Part shown: one piece after another, positions 24,027 to 32,885 of the stretch
How positions within the stretch are numbered: the stretch's first letter is position 1
Layout: each line of letters begins with the position of its first letter
NCBI RefSeq assembly: GCF_000711725.1
Contig: NZ_JONP01000021.1
Location: 25,047-89,046, forward strand
Source: Roseomonas aerilata DSM 19363
Lineage (GTDB): Bacteria > Pseudomonadota > Alphaproteobacteria > Acetobacterales > Acetobacteraceae
Direction of reading: 5' to 3'
DNA: 64,000 nt
The notes under the pieces: model-generated
Told to the model about the DNA's origin: nothing
Database searches by the model: none
Seen by the model: the letters and a program-made list of their open reading frames with translations, nothing else
Made by a program: the position numbers and the translations under genes

Positions 24027-25541
24027 CTACGGCGCGCGGGCGAGGATGCGGCCGAAATCGCCGTCGAGGGAGTTCAGCGCCGCATCGATCCGCCCGCGGC
24101 GCTCGGCAGACCAGCGCGCATCCTCGTCCAGGCGGGCCTTCGCCGCCGCCAGCATCCGCGCCATCTCGGCGGGCTGCGGGCCGCCCGCCGTCGCGCGGTT
24201 GCGCACGATGGCGACGGGATCGAGCGTCTCGCGGAACTCCGCCTCGCTCATCGGCAACTCGGCCTCCGGCAGGCTCATCTCGCGCAGCGTGGTCGCGTAG
24301 ATGCGCTGCGCTTCCGCATAGGGGAAGTCGGTGGGCCGGATGTCGTGCTCCTTGGCGTAGTCCACGACCTCGGAGGCGAAATGGTGGCCGACGCGGAAGG
24401 GCAGGCGGTACTTCCGCATCAGCACGTCCGCGACCTCCTGCGAGGCCGTCCAGTCGAGGTTCAGCTCCTCCAGCGCGCGCTCGGGGCTGATGACGAGAGC
24501 CTTCAGCACCCGATCCCAACCCTCCAGCAGGGTCACGGCACCGGCGGTGACGGCGGTGTTGTCGGCCACGGCCTTCGTGTCGCTCATGCCCGGCGGGATG
24601 TTGTGGCCCTGGATGGCGCGGCCGATGCCGAGCGTCACCACGCGGGAGGCCTGGGCGCGCGTGTCGTTCAGCAGGCCCGGGTTGCGCTTCTGCGGCATGG
24701 CCGAGGAGACATAGGTGTTGCCGCCGCCCTCCTGCAGCAGGATCCAGGGGCGCGGCTGCGCGTACTGCGTCATCACGTCCTCGACGAAGGCGCCGGCATG
24801 CAGCGCGATGCCGGTGGCGATGGCGCCGATCTCGACGGGCATCTCGGCGGCCGCGATCTGGGCCGCGTCGTAGGCGTTCTCGACGGTCGCCGGGAAGCCG
24901 AGATAGGCCGCCATGCGATCCCGGTTCAGCGGCCAGCTCGTGCCGTTCAGCACGGTGGTGCCCATGGGCGAGCGGTCGAGGCGCGCGAAGGCCTCGCGCA
25001 GGCGCTGCGCGTCGCGCTCCAGCCCCGCGATATGGCCGAGGAGGTAGTGCCCGTAGCTGTTCGGCTGGGCGGCCACGCCGTTGGTGTAGTTCGGCACGAC
25101 CGTGCCGGCATGGGCCTCGGCCAGGCGCAGCATCGTCTCGGTGGTGCGGCGCAATTGGTCGGAAAGGCGCAGCAGCTCGTCGCGCTGGATGGCCGCGCGG
25201 ACGGTCGAGAGCATGTCCTGGCTGGAGCGCCCGGCATGCAGCAGCGTCGCCTCGACGCCCGCGGCCTCGATCAGCAGGGGCTCGAAGGTGATCACCAGGC
25301 TCGGGCGGCGGCCGTTGGGCCCGTTGCCCGCCGTGATGACCCGGTTCAGCCCCGCGGCGATGCGCGGTGCCAGGGCGGGGTCGAGCAGCCCCTCCTCCGA
25401 GTTGATGACGGTGCTCGCCTTGTTGATCTCGCCGAGCCAGAAGAAGGGGTCCCGCCGGGACGCGGTCTGGCTACCGGTCTGGGCCAGGGCGGCGCTGGAA
25501 CACATCGCGGCCACTCCGATCAGCAACATCCAACGGCGCAT
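24027..25541 (-). CDS. Exported argininosuccinate-lyase-like protein
   Basis: Member of the fumarase/aspartase superfamily, 504 residues, with an N-terminal signal peptide (MRRWMLLIGVAAMCSSAALAQ) that cytosolic ArgH lacks. The match to ArgH is clear: LHAGRSSQDMLST for LHTGRSRND, SPMGTTVLNGTSWPLNRD for the substrate loop, and SSAMPQKRNP (279-288) for the superfamily signature with the catalytic Ser. The ArgH block YTHLQRAQP appears as YTNGVAAQP, so the catalytic His is Asn154. It therefore probably does not make arginine. A role as a periplasmic lyase for another substrate is inference. It is alone on the minus strand. Confidence 0.85.
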   Translation of the reverse strand: MRRWMLLIGVAAMCSSAALAQTGSQTASRRDPFFWLGEINKASTVINSEEGLLDPALAPRIAAGLNRVITAGNGPNGRRPSLVITFEPLLIEAAGVEATLLHAGRSSQDMLSTVRAAIQRDELLRLSDQLRRTTETMLRLAEAHAGTVVPNYTNGVAAQPNSYGHYLLGHIAGLERDAQRLREAFARLDRSPMGTTVLNGTSWPLNRDRMAAYLGFPATVENAYDAAQIAAAEMPVEIGAIATGIALHAGAFVEDVMTQYAQPRPWILLQEGGGNTYVSSAMPQKRNPGLLNDTRAQASRVVTLGIGRAIQGHNIPPGMSDTKAVADNTAVTAGAVTLLEGWDRVLKALVISPERALEELNLDWTASQEVADVLMRKYRLPFRVGHHFASEVVDYAKEHDIRPTDFPYAEAQRIYATTLREMSLPEAELPMSEAEFRETLDPVAIVRNRATAGGPQPAEMARMLAAAKARLDEDARWSAERRGRIDAALNSLDGDFGRILARAP

Positions 25542-25671
25542 GGCCTGCTCCCTCCACGGCCGGCTGGACCGGCCCTTCGGCGCGCATCCTACGGGGCGGG
25601 GGCGGGGGCGGCCAAGCCGGGGCGCCCGCGTGTATCATTCCGCCCCTCCCCACCCTATATCCCCGGCCACC

Positions 25672-27312
25672 ATGCTGCGCCTGACCGAGATCAAGCTTCC
25701 CCTGGACCACGCCGAGGATGCCCTGCGCGACGCCGCGGCCGCGCGCCTGGGCGTGCCGCCCGGGGAGGTGCTGGACATCACCATTTTCCGCCGCGGCTAC
25801 GACGCGCGCAGACGGGGCGCCATCGCGCTCATCTACACGCTCGACGTCGCGCTGCGCGACGAGGCGGCGGCGATGGCGCGGCTGGGGGCGCACCGGCACG
25901 TCTCGCCCACGCCCGACACCCACTACCGCCTGCCCTCCGCCCCCCCTGCCCCGCCCCGGCTGCGGCCGGTGGTGGTCGGCGCCGGGCCCTGCGGCCTCTT
26001 CGCCATGCTCATCCTCGCGCAGATGGGCCTGCGCCCGATCCTGCTCGAGCGCGGCAAGGTCGTCCGGCAGCGAACGCAGGATACCTGGGGCCTCTGGCGG
26101 CGCTCCGTGCTGACGCCGGAATCCAACGTGCAGTTCGGCGAGGGCGGCGCGGGCACCTTCTCGGACGGCAAGCTCTGGAGCGGGATCGGCGACAACGCGA
26201 ACCGTATCCGCAAGGTGCTGGAGGAGTTCGTGGAGGCGGGCGCGCCGGAGGAGATCCTCTACGTTTCAAAACCTCATATCGGCACCTTCCGCCTCGTCTC
26301 CATGGTCGAGCACATGCGGGCGGGAATCGAGGCGCTGGGCGGCGAGTACCGCTTCGGGACGCGGGTGGAGGATGTGGTGCTCGGCCCTGACCGGCGGGTG
26401 CGGGGCCTCGGCCTCTCGAACGGCGAGTTCCTGGAGGCGGACCACGTGGTCCTCGCCGTCGGCCACTCCGCGCGCGACACCTTCACCATGCTGCACGAGC
26501 GCGGCGTCTACATGGAGGCAAAGCCCTTCTCCATCGGCGTGCGGATCGAGCACCCGCAGGGCATGATCGACCGCTGCCGCTTCGGGCCGCAGGCGGGCCA
26601 TCCGGTGCTCGGCGCGGCCGACTACAAGCTCGTGCATCACTGCACCACGCCGGCGGCGGAAGGCCGCGCCGTCTACTCCTTCTGCATGTGCCCGGGCGGC
26701 ACGGTGGTCGCGGCCACCTCCGAGCCCGGCCGCGTCGTGACCAACGGGATGAGCCAGTATTCCCGCAACGAGCGCAACGCGAATGCGGGGATCGTGGTGA
26801 GCATCACGCCCGAGCGCGACTATCCCGGCTCCCCCATCGCCGGCATCGACTTCCAGCGGCACTGGGAGGAGCGCGCCTTCGTCGCAGGCGGGAGCGATTA
26901 CCGCGCGCCGGCGCAGCTCGTCGGGGATTTCCTGGCCGGGCGCCCCTCCACGAAGCTCGGGGAGGTCGTGCCCTCCTACAAGCCGGGCGTGACGCCGACG
27001 GATCTCTCCCAGTGCCTGCCGGACTTCGCCGTCGCCGCCATCCGCGAGGCGCTGCCGGCCTTCGAGCGGCAGATCCGCGGCTTCGCCATGGCGGACGCGG
27101 TGCTGACGGGGGTGGAGACGCGCACCTCCTCCCCGCTGCGCATCAAGCGGGATGAAACGGGACAGAGCCTGAACACGCCCGGGCTTTTCCCGGCCGGCGA
27201 GGGCGCGGGCTATGCGGGGGGCATTCTCTCCGCCGGCGTGGACGGGATCAGAGCGGCGGAGGCGGTGGCGGCGAGCCTTTCCTCGCTCGTGCCCGCGGAG
27301 AACAGGGACTGA
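25672..27312 (+). CDS. COG2509-like FAD-dependent dehydrogenase
   Basis: Flavoprotein of 546 residues. An N-terminal ferredoxin-like domain of about 90 residues (LTEIKLPLDHAEDAL, VLDITIFRRGYDARR) is followed by the FAD domain (PVVVGAGPCGLFAMLILAQMG) and the family's VQFGEGGAGTFSDGKLWSG. Then come CTTPAAEGRAVYSFCMCPGG with two Cys, and a C-terminal FAD contact at LFPAGEGAGYAGGILSAGVDG. The family is widespread and its reaction is unknown. The start at ATG 25672 gives the full N-terminal domain. It ends directly against the LLM gene, which begins at the next base. Confidence 0.92.
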   Translation: MLRLTEIKLPLDHAEDALRDAAAARLGVPPGEVLDITIFRRGYDARRRGAIALIYTLDVALRDEAAAMARLGAHRHVSPTPDTHYRLPSAPPAPPRLRPVVVGAGPCGLFAMLILAQMGLRPILLERGKVVRQRTQDTWGLWRRSVLTPESNVQFGEGGAGTFSDGKLWSGIGDNANRIRKVLEEFVEAGAPEEILYVSKPHIGTFRLVSMVEHMRAGIEALGGEYRFGTRVEDVVLGPDRRVRGLGLSNGEFLEADHVVLAVGHSARDTFTMLHERGVYMEAKPFSIGVRIEHPQGMIDRCRFGPQAGHPVLGAADYKLVHHCTTPAAEGRAVYSFCMCPGGTVVAATSEPGRVVTNGMSQYSRNERNANAGIVVSITPERDYPGSPIAGIDFQRHWEERAFVAGGSDYRAPAQLVGDFLAGRPSTKLGEVVPSYKPGVTPTDLSQCLPDFAVAAIREALPAFERQIRGFAMADAVLTGVETRTSSPLRIKRDETGQSLNTPGLFPAGEGAGYAGGILSAGVDGIRAAEAVAASLSSLVPAENRD

Positions 27313-28335
27313 ATGGTGGAATTCGCGCTCGATACCTTCGGGGACGTGACCCGGGGGCCGGATGGAGCCTTGCTGCCGCAGGCCCAGGTGATCCGCAACC
27401 TCGTGGAGGAGGCGGTGCTGGCCGATGAGCTGGGCATCGACTTCTTCGGCGTGGGCGAGCACCACCGGGAGGACTTCGCGATCTCCGCGCCCGAGGTGGT
27501 GCTGGCGGCGATCGCGGCGCGCACCACCCGCATCCGGCTGGGATCGGCGGTGACGGTGCTCAGTTCCGACGACCCGATCCGCGTCTTCCAGCGCTTCTCC
27601 ACCCTCGACGCCGTATCGTCAGGGCGGGCGGAGGTGATCCTCGGGCGCGGGTCCTTCACGGAATCCTTCCCCCTCTTCGGCTTCGAACTCGACCAGTACG
27701 AGACGCTGTTCGAGGAAAAGCTCGACCTCTTCGCCGCCGTCCGCAGCGGCGAGCCCGTGACCTGGGAGGGCACGACGCGCGCGCCGCTTGCCGACCAGCG
27801 CGTCTTCCCGCCGGTGGAGCACGGGCTGCTCCGCAGCTGGATCGGGGTGGGCGGCAGTCCGAAGTCGGTGATCCGCGCGGCGCGCTATGGACTGCCAATG
27901 ATGCTCGCGATCATCGGCGGCGATCCCCAGCGCTTCCGGCCCTATGTCGATCTCTACCACCAGGCGCTCGCGCAGTTCGGGGTCGAGACGCAGCCGGTGG
28001 GCGTGCACTCCCACGGCTACGTCGCCGAGACCGACGCGCAGGCGCGGGAGGAGCTCTGGCCGCACTGGAAGGCCTCGCGCGACCGGATCGGCGCCGAGCG
28101 CGGCTGGCCGGCCGCGCGGGCAGAGGACTTCGAGCGGGAGATCGCGGGCGGCTCGCTCTATCTCGGCGCGCCGGAGACGGTGGCGCGGCGGATCGCCTCC
28201 ACCGTGGGCGCGCTGGGCCTCTCCCGCTTCGAGATGAAGTACAGCGCCGGCACCCTGCCGCATGAGCGCATGATGCGGAGCATCGAGCTCTACGGCCGCG
28301 AGGTCGTGCCGATGGTCAAGGACATGCTCGCCTGA
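27313..28335 (+). CDS. LLM-class (luciferase-like) flavin-dependent oxidoreductase
   Basis: Bacterial-luciferase-fold monooxygenase of 340 residues. Family features are EFALDTFGDV at the N-terminus, LGIDFFGVGEHHREDFAISAP, RIRLGSAVTVLSSDDPIRVF and the phosphate-binding GSPKSVIRAARYGLPM. It would use FMNH2/F420-like cofactor; FMN is more likely in a proteobacterium. The substrate is unknown. Its ATG follows the preceding stop with no gap, so it is cotranslated with the COG2509-like dehydrogenase, which may supply reduced flavin or handle the same substrate (inference). Confidence 0.9.
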   Translation: MVEFALDTFGDVTRGPDGALLPQAQVIRNLVEEAVLADELGIDFFGVGEHHREDFAISAPEVVLAAIAARTTRIRLGSAVTVLSSDDPIRVFQRFSTLDAVSSGRAEVILGRGSFTESFPLFGFELDQYETLFEEKLDLFAAVRSGEPVTWEGTTRAPLADQRVFPPVEHGLLRSWIGVGGSPKSVIRAARYGLPMMLAIIGGDPQRFRPYVDLYHQALAQFGVETQPVGVHSHGYVAETDAQAREELWPHWKASRDRIGAERGWPAARAEDFEREIAGGSLYLGAPETVARRIASTVGALGLSRFEMKYSAGTLPHERMMRSIELYGREVVPMVKDMLA

Positions 28336-28369
28336 ACCGGACCGGCGGGATCGGCGTTTCGTTCCCGCC

Positions 28370-29899
28370 ATGAGCGATGATCCCCTCGCCCCCTACCGCG
28401 CCAAGCGCGACTTCAGCCGCACGCCGGAACCCGAGGGCACGGCGCCGAAGCGACGCAAGCAGAAGGCGCTGCGCTTCGTCGTGCAGAAGCACGAGGCCAC
28501 CCGCCTGCACTACGACTTCCGGCTGGAACTGGGCGGGGTGCTGAAATCCTGGGCGGTGACGCGCGGCCCGAGCCTCGATCCCGCCGAGAAGCGCCTGGCC
28601 GTGGAAGTGGAGGACCACCCACTGGAATACGGCGGCTTCGAGGGGGTGATCGCCGAGGGCTACGGCGCCGGCACGGTCATGCTCTGGGACCGCGGCACTT
28701 GGATACCGGCCTCCGACGACCCGGCGGCCGACCTCGCAGCGGGCCGGCTGCGCTTCACGCTGGAGGGCGAGCGGCTGCGAGGCGGCTGGCACCTCGTGCG
28801 AATGCGCCCGCGCGGGGAGGCGAAGCACAACTGGCTGCTGGTGAAGGATGAGGACGAGGAAGCCCGCCCCGGCGACGCGGACGCGCTGCTGAAGGAGGCT
28901 GCCGTCTCGGTCAGCACGGGGCGGAGCATGGCGGAGATCGCGGGCCGCCCGGCGGAGGCGCCGCGGAAGGCTGCGCGGGCTAAACCGGCTGCCGTGAAAG
29001 CCGAACCCGCGAAGGCCCCGCGCAAGCGCCTCCCATCCTCTGCGGAGGCGATGGTGGCCGGCGTCTCCCTCACGCATCCGGACCGCGTCTATTGGCCGGC
29101 GGAGGCGATCACCAAGCGCGACCTCGCGGAATACCTGGAGGCGGTCGCGCCCCGCCTTCTGCCCTGGATCGCCGGGCGGCCACTCTCGCTGCTGCGCGCG
29201 CCGGACGGCATTACCGGCGAAACCTTCTTCCAGCGGCACGCTGGGCGGGGCACATCCAAGCTCATCACCCAGGTAAAGCCGCGCGGGGAGTCGGCGCCAC
29301 TGCTGCAAGTGGACACGCCGGAAGGGCTGATTGCGCTGGCCCAGTTCGGCGCGCTGGAGATCCACCCCTGGCCCGCGCGCAGCGCCACGGTCACGCGCCC
29401 GGACCGGATGATCCTCGACCTCGATCCGGCGGAGGATCTGGGCTTCGACGCGGTGGTGGCGGCCGCGCTGGCCCTGCGGGAGCGGGTGGAGGCGCTGGGC
29501 CTCGTTCCCTTCTGCAAGACCACGGGCGGCAAGGGGCTGCACGTCGTGGTGCCGGTCACCGGGGCGACGTGGAAGGCGCTGCACGACGCCGCCGGGCGCA
29601 TCTGCAAGGCGCTGGAGGCGGAGGAACCCTCGCGCTTCACAACGGAAAGCGCGAAAGCCGTCAGGTCCGGCCGGATCTTCCTCGACTTCCAGCGCAACGC
29701 GCGTGGCGCCTCGGCGGTGGCGGCGTGGTCACCTCGGGCTCGCCCGGGCGCGACGGTGTCGATGCCGCTGGACTGGGCAGAAGTGGCGCCGGGCCTCGAC
29801 CCGCGCGCCTTCACCATCCGGACCTCCCCGGCACGGCTCGCTGCGCCCGACCCCTGGGCAGGGTTCGAGGCGGCGGCGCGCGACCTACCGAAGGGGTGA
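28370..29899 (+). CDS. LigD-type protein with PE and POL domains but no ligase domain
   Basis: End-processing protein of bacterial non-homologous end joining, 509 residues. The N-terminal 3'-phosphoesterase domain keeps every known active-site residue (His41, His47, Asp49, Arg51, Arg75, His83, Tyr87), seen in KHEATRLHYDFRLE and EVEDHPLEYGGFEG. A basic Ala/Pro linker (about 195-222) leads to the primase-polymerase domain, with ILDLDPAEDLGF (Asp350, Asp352), TGGKGLHVVVP and IFLDFQRNARGAS (Asp439). In LigD of about 840 residues an ATP-dependent ligase domain lies between; it is absent here and no KxDG motif is found. Ku is not in the window. The stop codon sits in a terminator hairpin. Confidence 0.93.
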   Translation: MSDDPLAPYRAKRDFSRTPEPEGTAPKRRKQKALRFVVQKHEATRLHYDFRLELGGVLKSWAVTRGPSLDPAEKRLAVEVEDHPLEYGGFEGVIAEGYGAGTVMLWDRGTWIPASDDPAADLAAGRLRFTLEGERLRGGWHLVRMRPRGEAKHNWLLVKDEDEEARPGDADALLKEAAVSVSTGRSMAEIAGRPAEAPRKAARAKPAAVKAEPAKAPRKRLPSSAEAMVAGVSLTHPDRVYWPAEAITKRDLAEYLEAVAPRLLPWIAGRPLSLLRAPDGITGETFFQRHAGRGTSKLITQVKPRGESAPLLQVDTPEGLIALAQFGALEIHPWPARSATVTRPDRMILDLDPAEDLGFDAVVAAALALRERVEALGLVPFCKTTGGKGLHVVVPVTGATWKALHDAAGRICKALEAEEPSRFTTESAKAVRSGRIFLDFQRNARGASAVAAWSPRARPGATVSMPLDWAEVAPGLDPRAFTIRTSPARLAAPDPWAGFEAAARDLPKG

Positions 29900-29926
29900 A
29901 CGGGAGGCCCTGCGGCCTCCCGTTCA
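29897..29926. terminator. Perfect 13-bp hairpin between convergent ligD-like and SDR genes
   Basis: TGAACGGGAGGCC (29897-29909) and its exact complement at 29914-29926 pair around loop CTGC. The first three bases are the stop codon of the LigD-like gene. It lies 4 bases from the stop of the SDR gene, so it can serve both. Confidence 0.8.
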
Positions 29927-29930
29927 GGGC

Positions 29931-30719
29931 TTACTGCTTGCCGCTGCCGGGCTCGGCCATGCCGCGGTGGAGCGCCGCGGTCACGCCGGCCGGAAGCACG
30001 TTGGCGACGGCGGACTGGATCTTGTTCTTCCAACCGCTGACCACGTCGCCCTCACCCTTCATCATCGCCTCGAAGCCAACGCGCGCGACCATGCCGGCAT
30101 CGTCCTTCTTGCCCTGGCCAACGGAGGTATCCATCAGGTCCGCGCGCTCGAAGAACTCGGTCTCGGTCGGGCCGGGCATGAGGCAGGTGACGGTCACGCC
30201 CGTGTCCTTCAGCTCGTCGCGGATGGCGAAGGAGAAGGAGTTCAGGAAGGACTTCGTGCCGTTGTAGATCGCCTGGAAGCTGCCGGGCATGAAGCCCGCG
30301 ATCGAGCCGGTGATGAGGATCTTGCCGGCGCGCCGCGCCCGCATCGACTGCCCCACCTTGTGGATGAGGTAGATCGTGCCAGTGATGTTGGTGTCCACCA
30401 CCTTGCGGGCCTCGTTGAAGTCCTCGTCGAGGAATCCCTTCCCGAGGCCGCGCCCGGCATTGGCGAGAAGCGCCTCCACCTCGCGGCCGCGGGTTGCCGC
30501 GAGAAGCTTGTCCACGCCCTCGGTGGTGGAGAGATCAGCCTGCACGGCGTCCACGTTCACGCCGAGCGCGCGCAGCTCGGTGGCCGCGGTCTCGATCGCC
30601 GGCTCGTCGGCGGCGATCAGCAGGTCATAGCCGTGGTTCGCGGCTTCCTTCGCAAGTTCGAGCCCGATGCCCGTGGAGGCACCGGTGACGATGGCGAGCG
30701 GTCGGATGGCTTGGGCCAT
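29931..30719 (-). CDS. SDR-family NAD(P)-dependent oxidoreductase
   Basis: Classical SDR of 262 residues. Cofactor motif VTGASTGIGLELAKEA with an Asp/Glu later suggesting NAD(H) or NADP(H) undecided; LLANAGRGLGKGF; ILITGSIAGFMPG with the catalytic Ser; YNGTKSFLNSF with the Tyr/Lys pair. It contains VTCLMPGPTETEFFERA, as in YohF/DltE-like SDRs. Its ATG at 30719 is 23 bases after the stop of the zinc ADH on the same strand, so the two form an operon. Confidence 0.88.
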   Translation of the reverse strand: MAQAIRPLAIVTGASTGIGLELAKEAANHGYDLLIAADEPAIETAATELRALGVNVDAVQADLSTTEGVDKLLAATRGREVEALLANAGRGLGKGFLDEDFNEARKVVDTNITGTIYLIHKVGQSMRARRAGKILITGSIAGFMPGSFQAIYNGTKSFLNSFSFAIRDELKDTGVTVTCLMPGPTETEFFERADLMDTSVGQGKKDDAGMVARVGFEAMMKGEGDVVSGWKNKIQSAVANVLPAGVTAALHRGMAEPGSGKQ

Positions 30720-30742
30720 GATGGTTCCTCGGATTCGTGGGA

Positions 30743-31912
30743 TCAGGGCTTCAGGACGACCTTGATGCAGCCGTCCTTCTTGTCCCTGAAGGTCTTGTAG
30801 AGATCCGGCCCCTGCTCAAGCGACGCGGTGTGCGTGATGACGAAGGACGGATCGATCTCGCCCTTCTGGATGCGCTCCAGCAGGATCGGCATGTAGTGCT
30901 GCACGGGGGTCTGGGCCATGCGGAAGGTCAGGCCGCGGTTGATGGCGGAACCGAAGGGGATCTTGTCCAGCAGGCCGCCATAGATGCCGATGATGGAGAC
31001 TGTGCCGAAGTTGCGGCAGCAATGGATCGCCTGGCGGAGAACGTGCGGGCGGTCCGTGCCCATGAAGGTCGCGACCTTGATGCGGTCGATGACGGAATCG
31101 AAGCTTGCGGTGCCATCGGCCTCGGTGCCGACGGCGTCGATGCAGGCGTCGGCACCGCGGCCGTGGGTGCGCTCCTGGATCGCGTCGTAGACATCGACGT
31201 CATGGAAATCGAGCGTCTCGGCGCCAGCCGCGCGCGCCATGGCCAGTCGCTCGGGCACCGTGTCGATGGCGATCACGCGCTCGGCGCCGAGCAGGAAGGC
31301 GCTGCGGATAGCCATCTGACCGACGGGCCCGCAGCCCCAGATCGCGATCGTCTCGCCGCCCTGGATGTTGCAGAATTCCGCGCCCATGTAGCCGGTGGGG
31401 AAGATGTCGGACAGGAACAGCGCCTGCTCGTCCGTCATGCCATCCGGCACCTTGATGTGGCCGACATCGGCGTAGGGCACGCGCACGTATTCGGCCTGCC
31501 CGCCGGCATAGCCGCCGAGAATGTGGGAATAGCCGAAGAGGCCCGCCGGGGAATGGCCCCAGAGCTTCTCGGCGGTCTTCGCCGTGCGGTTGGAGCGCTC
31601 GCAGCCGGAGAAGAAGCCCTTCTGGCAGAAGAAGCACTCGCCGCAGGCGATGGTGAAAGGGATGACCACGCGGTCGCCGACCTTCAGCTTCTTGTTGTCC
31701 TTGCCGACCTCGACCACCTCGCCCATGCACTCGTGGCCGACGATGTCGCCGCGCTCCATGCCCGGGATCATGCCGTCCATGATGTGCAGGTCCGAGCCGC
31801 AGATGGCGCAGGACGAGACCTTGATGATGGCGTCGCGGCCGTCCTCGATCTTCGGATCGGGCACAGTGTCGCAACGCATGTCGTTCTTGCCGTGCCAGGT
31901 GATCGCCTTCAT
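30743..31912 (-). CDS. Zinc-dependent alcohol dehydrogenase, FDH-like (glutathione-independent)
   Basis: Zinc MDR of 389 residues. The catalytic zinc site is [13 protein letters not shown] with [12 protein letters not shown], and the structural zinc loop is [21 protein letters not shown] with four Cys. The nucleotide domain has [21 protein letters not shown] and [11 protein letters not shown] (Asp after the strand, so NAD). The long insert with [19 protein letters not shown] is typical of the formaldehyde dehydrogenase-like branch. The substrate is not certain; aldehyde or alcohol stress metabolism with the following SDR is plausible. Confidence 0.92.
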   Translation of the reverse strand: MKAITWHGKNDMRCDTVPDPKIEDGRDAIIKVSSCAICGSDLHIMDGMIPGMERGDIVGHECMGEVVEVGKDNKKLKVGDRVVIPFTIACGECFFCQKGFFSGCERSNRTAKTAEKLWGHSPAGLFGYSHILGGYAGGQAEYVRVPYADVGHIKVPDGMTDEQALFLSDIFPTGYMGAEFCNIQGGETIAIWGCGPVGQMAIRSAFLLGAERVIAIDTVPERLAMARAAGAETLDFHDVDVYDAIQERTHGRGADACIDAVGTEADGTASFDSVIDRIKVATFMGTDRPHVLRQAIHCCRNFGTVSIIGIYGGLLDKIPFGSAINRGLTFRMAQTPVQHYMPILLERIQKGEIDPSFVITHTASLEQGPDLYKTFRDKKDGCIKVVLKP

Positions 31913-32069
31913 GCGGGGTCCTCTCTCGGGTTCAGGGCTTGCCTGCCCGGGTGGACCGGGCCGAGGCCTTTCAACGCGCCAGGGCGGCAAATGCTGCACA
32001 GTGGAACGCCAGGCGGTCCGTTGCCGGGGAAGCGGAGGCAGGGGATCATCGGGGCGAGGGGGATCGGCG

Positions 32070-32885
32070 ATGGCGGACGGATCGGCGGGAAATGCGCCTC
32101 GGGTGGCGCTCGCTGCGCTGAATGCGATGTCGGCGGAGGGCTTCGCAGCGGCGTTGGAAGGCATCTTCGAGCACGCCCCCTGGGTTGCCACCCGGGCCGC
32201 CCCGGCGCGGCCTTTCGCCAGCGTGGCGGCCCTTCACGCCGGGCTGATGGCGGTGCTGCGGGGGCTGGATGAGGCGGAGCGGGTTCGCTTCCTCAACCTG
32301 CATCCGGAACTGTCGGCGGGCGCCCTGCCAATGGGGCTGACCGCCGCCTCGCGTGAGGAACAGGGCGGCGCGGGTCTGGCCGCAGCCGGTACGGAGGAAC
32401 TAGCACGCCTGAACGCCGCTTACCGCGCGTGCCACGGCATCCCCTTCATGATCTGCCTGCGCCGGCACACGGCGGCCGACGTTCTCCGCGAGTTCCGCGC
32501 GCGGCTTGGCCGGCCAGTCGCAGAGGAGCGGGCGAAGGCGATGGAGGAGGTTGGCCATGTGTCACGGTTCCGGCTGGCGGCGCGGGTGGAAGCGCCGGAC
32601 GCCGAGCCCCCGCGCGCCACGATCCGGCTGCGCGCCCTGGACGAGGCAGGCGCGCCCGTCGCGGGTCTACGTCTGGCACTGCGGGTGGAGAGCGCCGTCG
32701 CCGGCGAGTGGACAACGGACGCAGCAGGGGAGACCGGCCCCCTGCTGGCGGGCGAGGCTCCCAAGATCGGGCGCTACGCCATCCTGACCGATGGCGCGGC
32801 GCTGCCCTTCGAGGTGGCCAATCCCGCGGCCGACCTCGCCCTCCGCCTGCAACGCGCGGCGGAGGGCTGGCGGCTGGCCCTCTAG
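32070..32885 (+). CDS. UraD (OHCU decarboxylase) fused to a degenerate transthyretin-like domain
   Basis: Two-domain protein of 271 residues. Residues 10-162 form a 2-oxo-4-hydroxy-4-carboxy-5-ureidoimidazoline decarboxylase, the last step from urate to S-allantoin. The active site is complete: NLHPELS (His78, Pro79), [13 protein letters not shown] (Ser95, Glu98) and [18 protein letters not shown]. Residues 165-271 resemble the transthyretin/5-hydroxyisourate hydrolase fold ([33 protein letters not shown]), but the HIUase catalytic His, Arg and C-terminal YRGS motif are missing. Fusion with active HIUase is known as allantoin synthase. Here the second domain may be structural. GAGGGGG precedes ATG 32070. 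Confidence 0.82.
   Translation: MADGSAGNAPRVALAALNAMSAEGFAAALEGIFEHAPWVATRAAPARPFASVAALHAGLMAVLRGLDEAERVRFLNLHPELSAGALPMGLTAASREEQGGAGLAAAGTEELARLNAAYRACHGIPFMICLRRHTAADVLREFRARLGRPVAEERAKAMEEVGHVSRFRLAARVEAPDAEPPRATIRLRALDEAGAPVAGLRLALRVESAVAGEWTTDAAGETGPLLAGEAPKIGRYAILTDGAALPFEVANPAADLALRLQRAAEGWRLAL

Noticed and set aside
22995..26390. A 1131-residue plus-strand open frame
   Set aside because: Shadow of the minus-strand MDR dehydrogenase and the exported lyase; the text is Arg/His/Gly-rich and has no domain.
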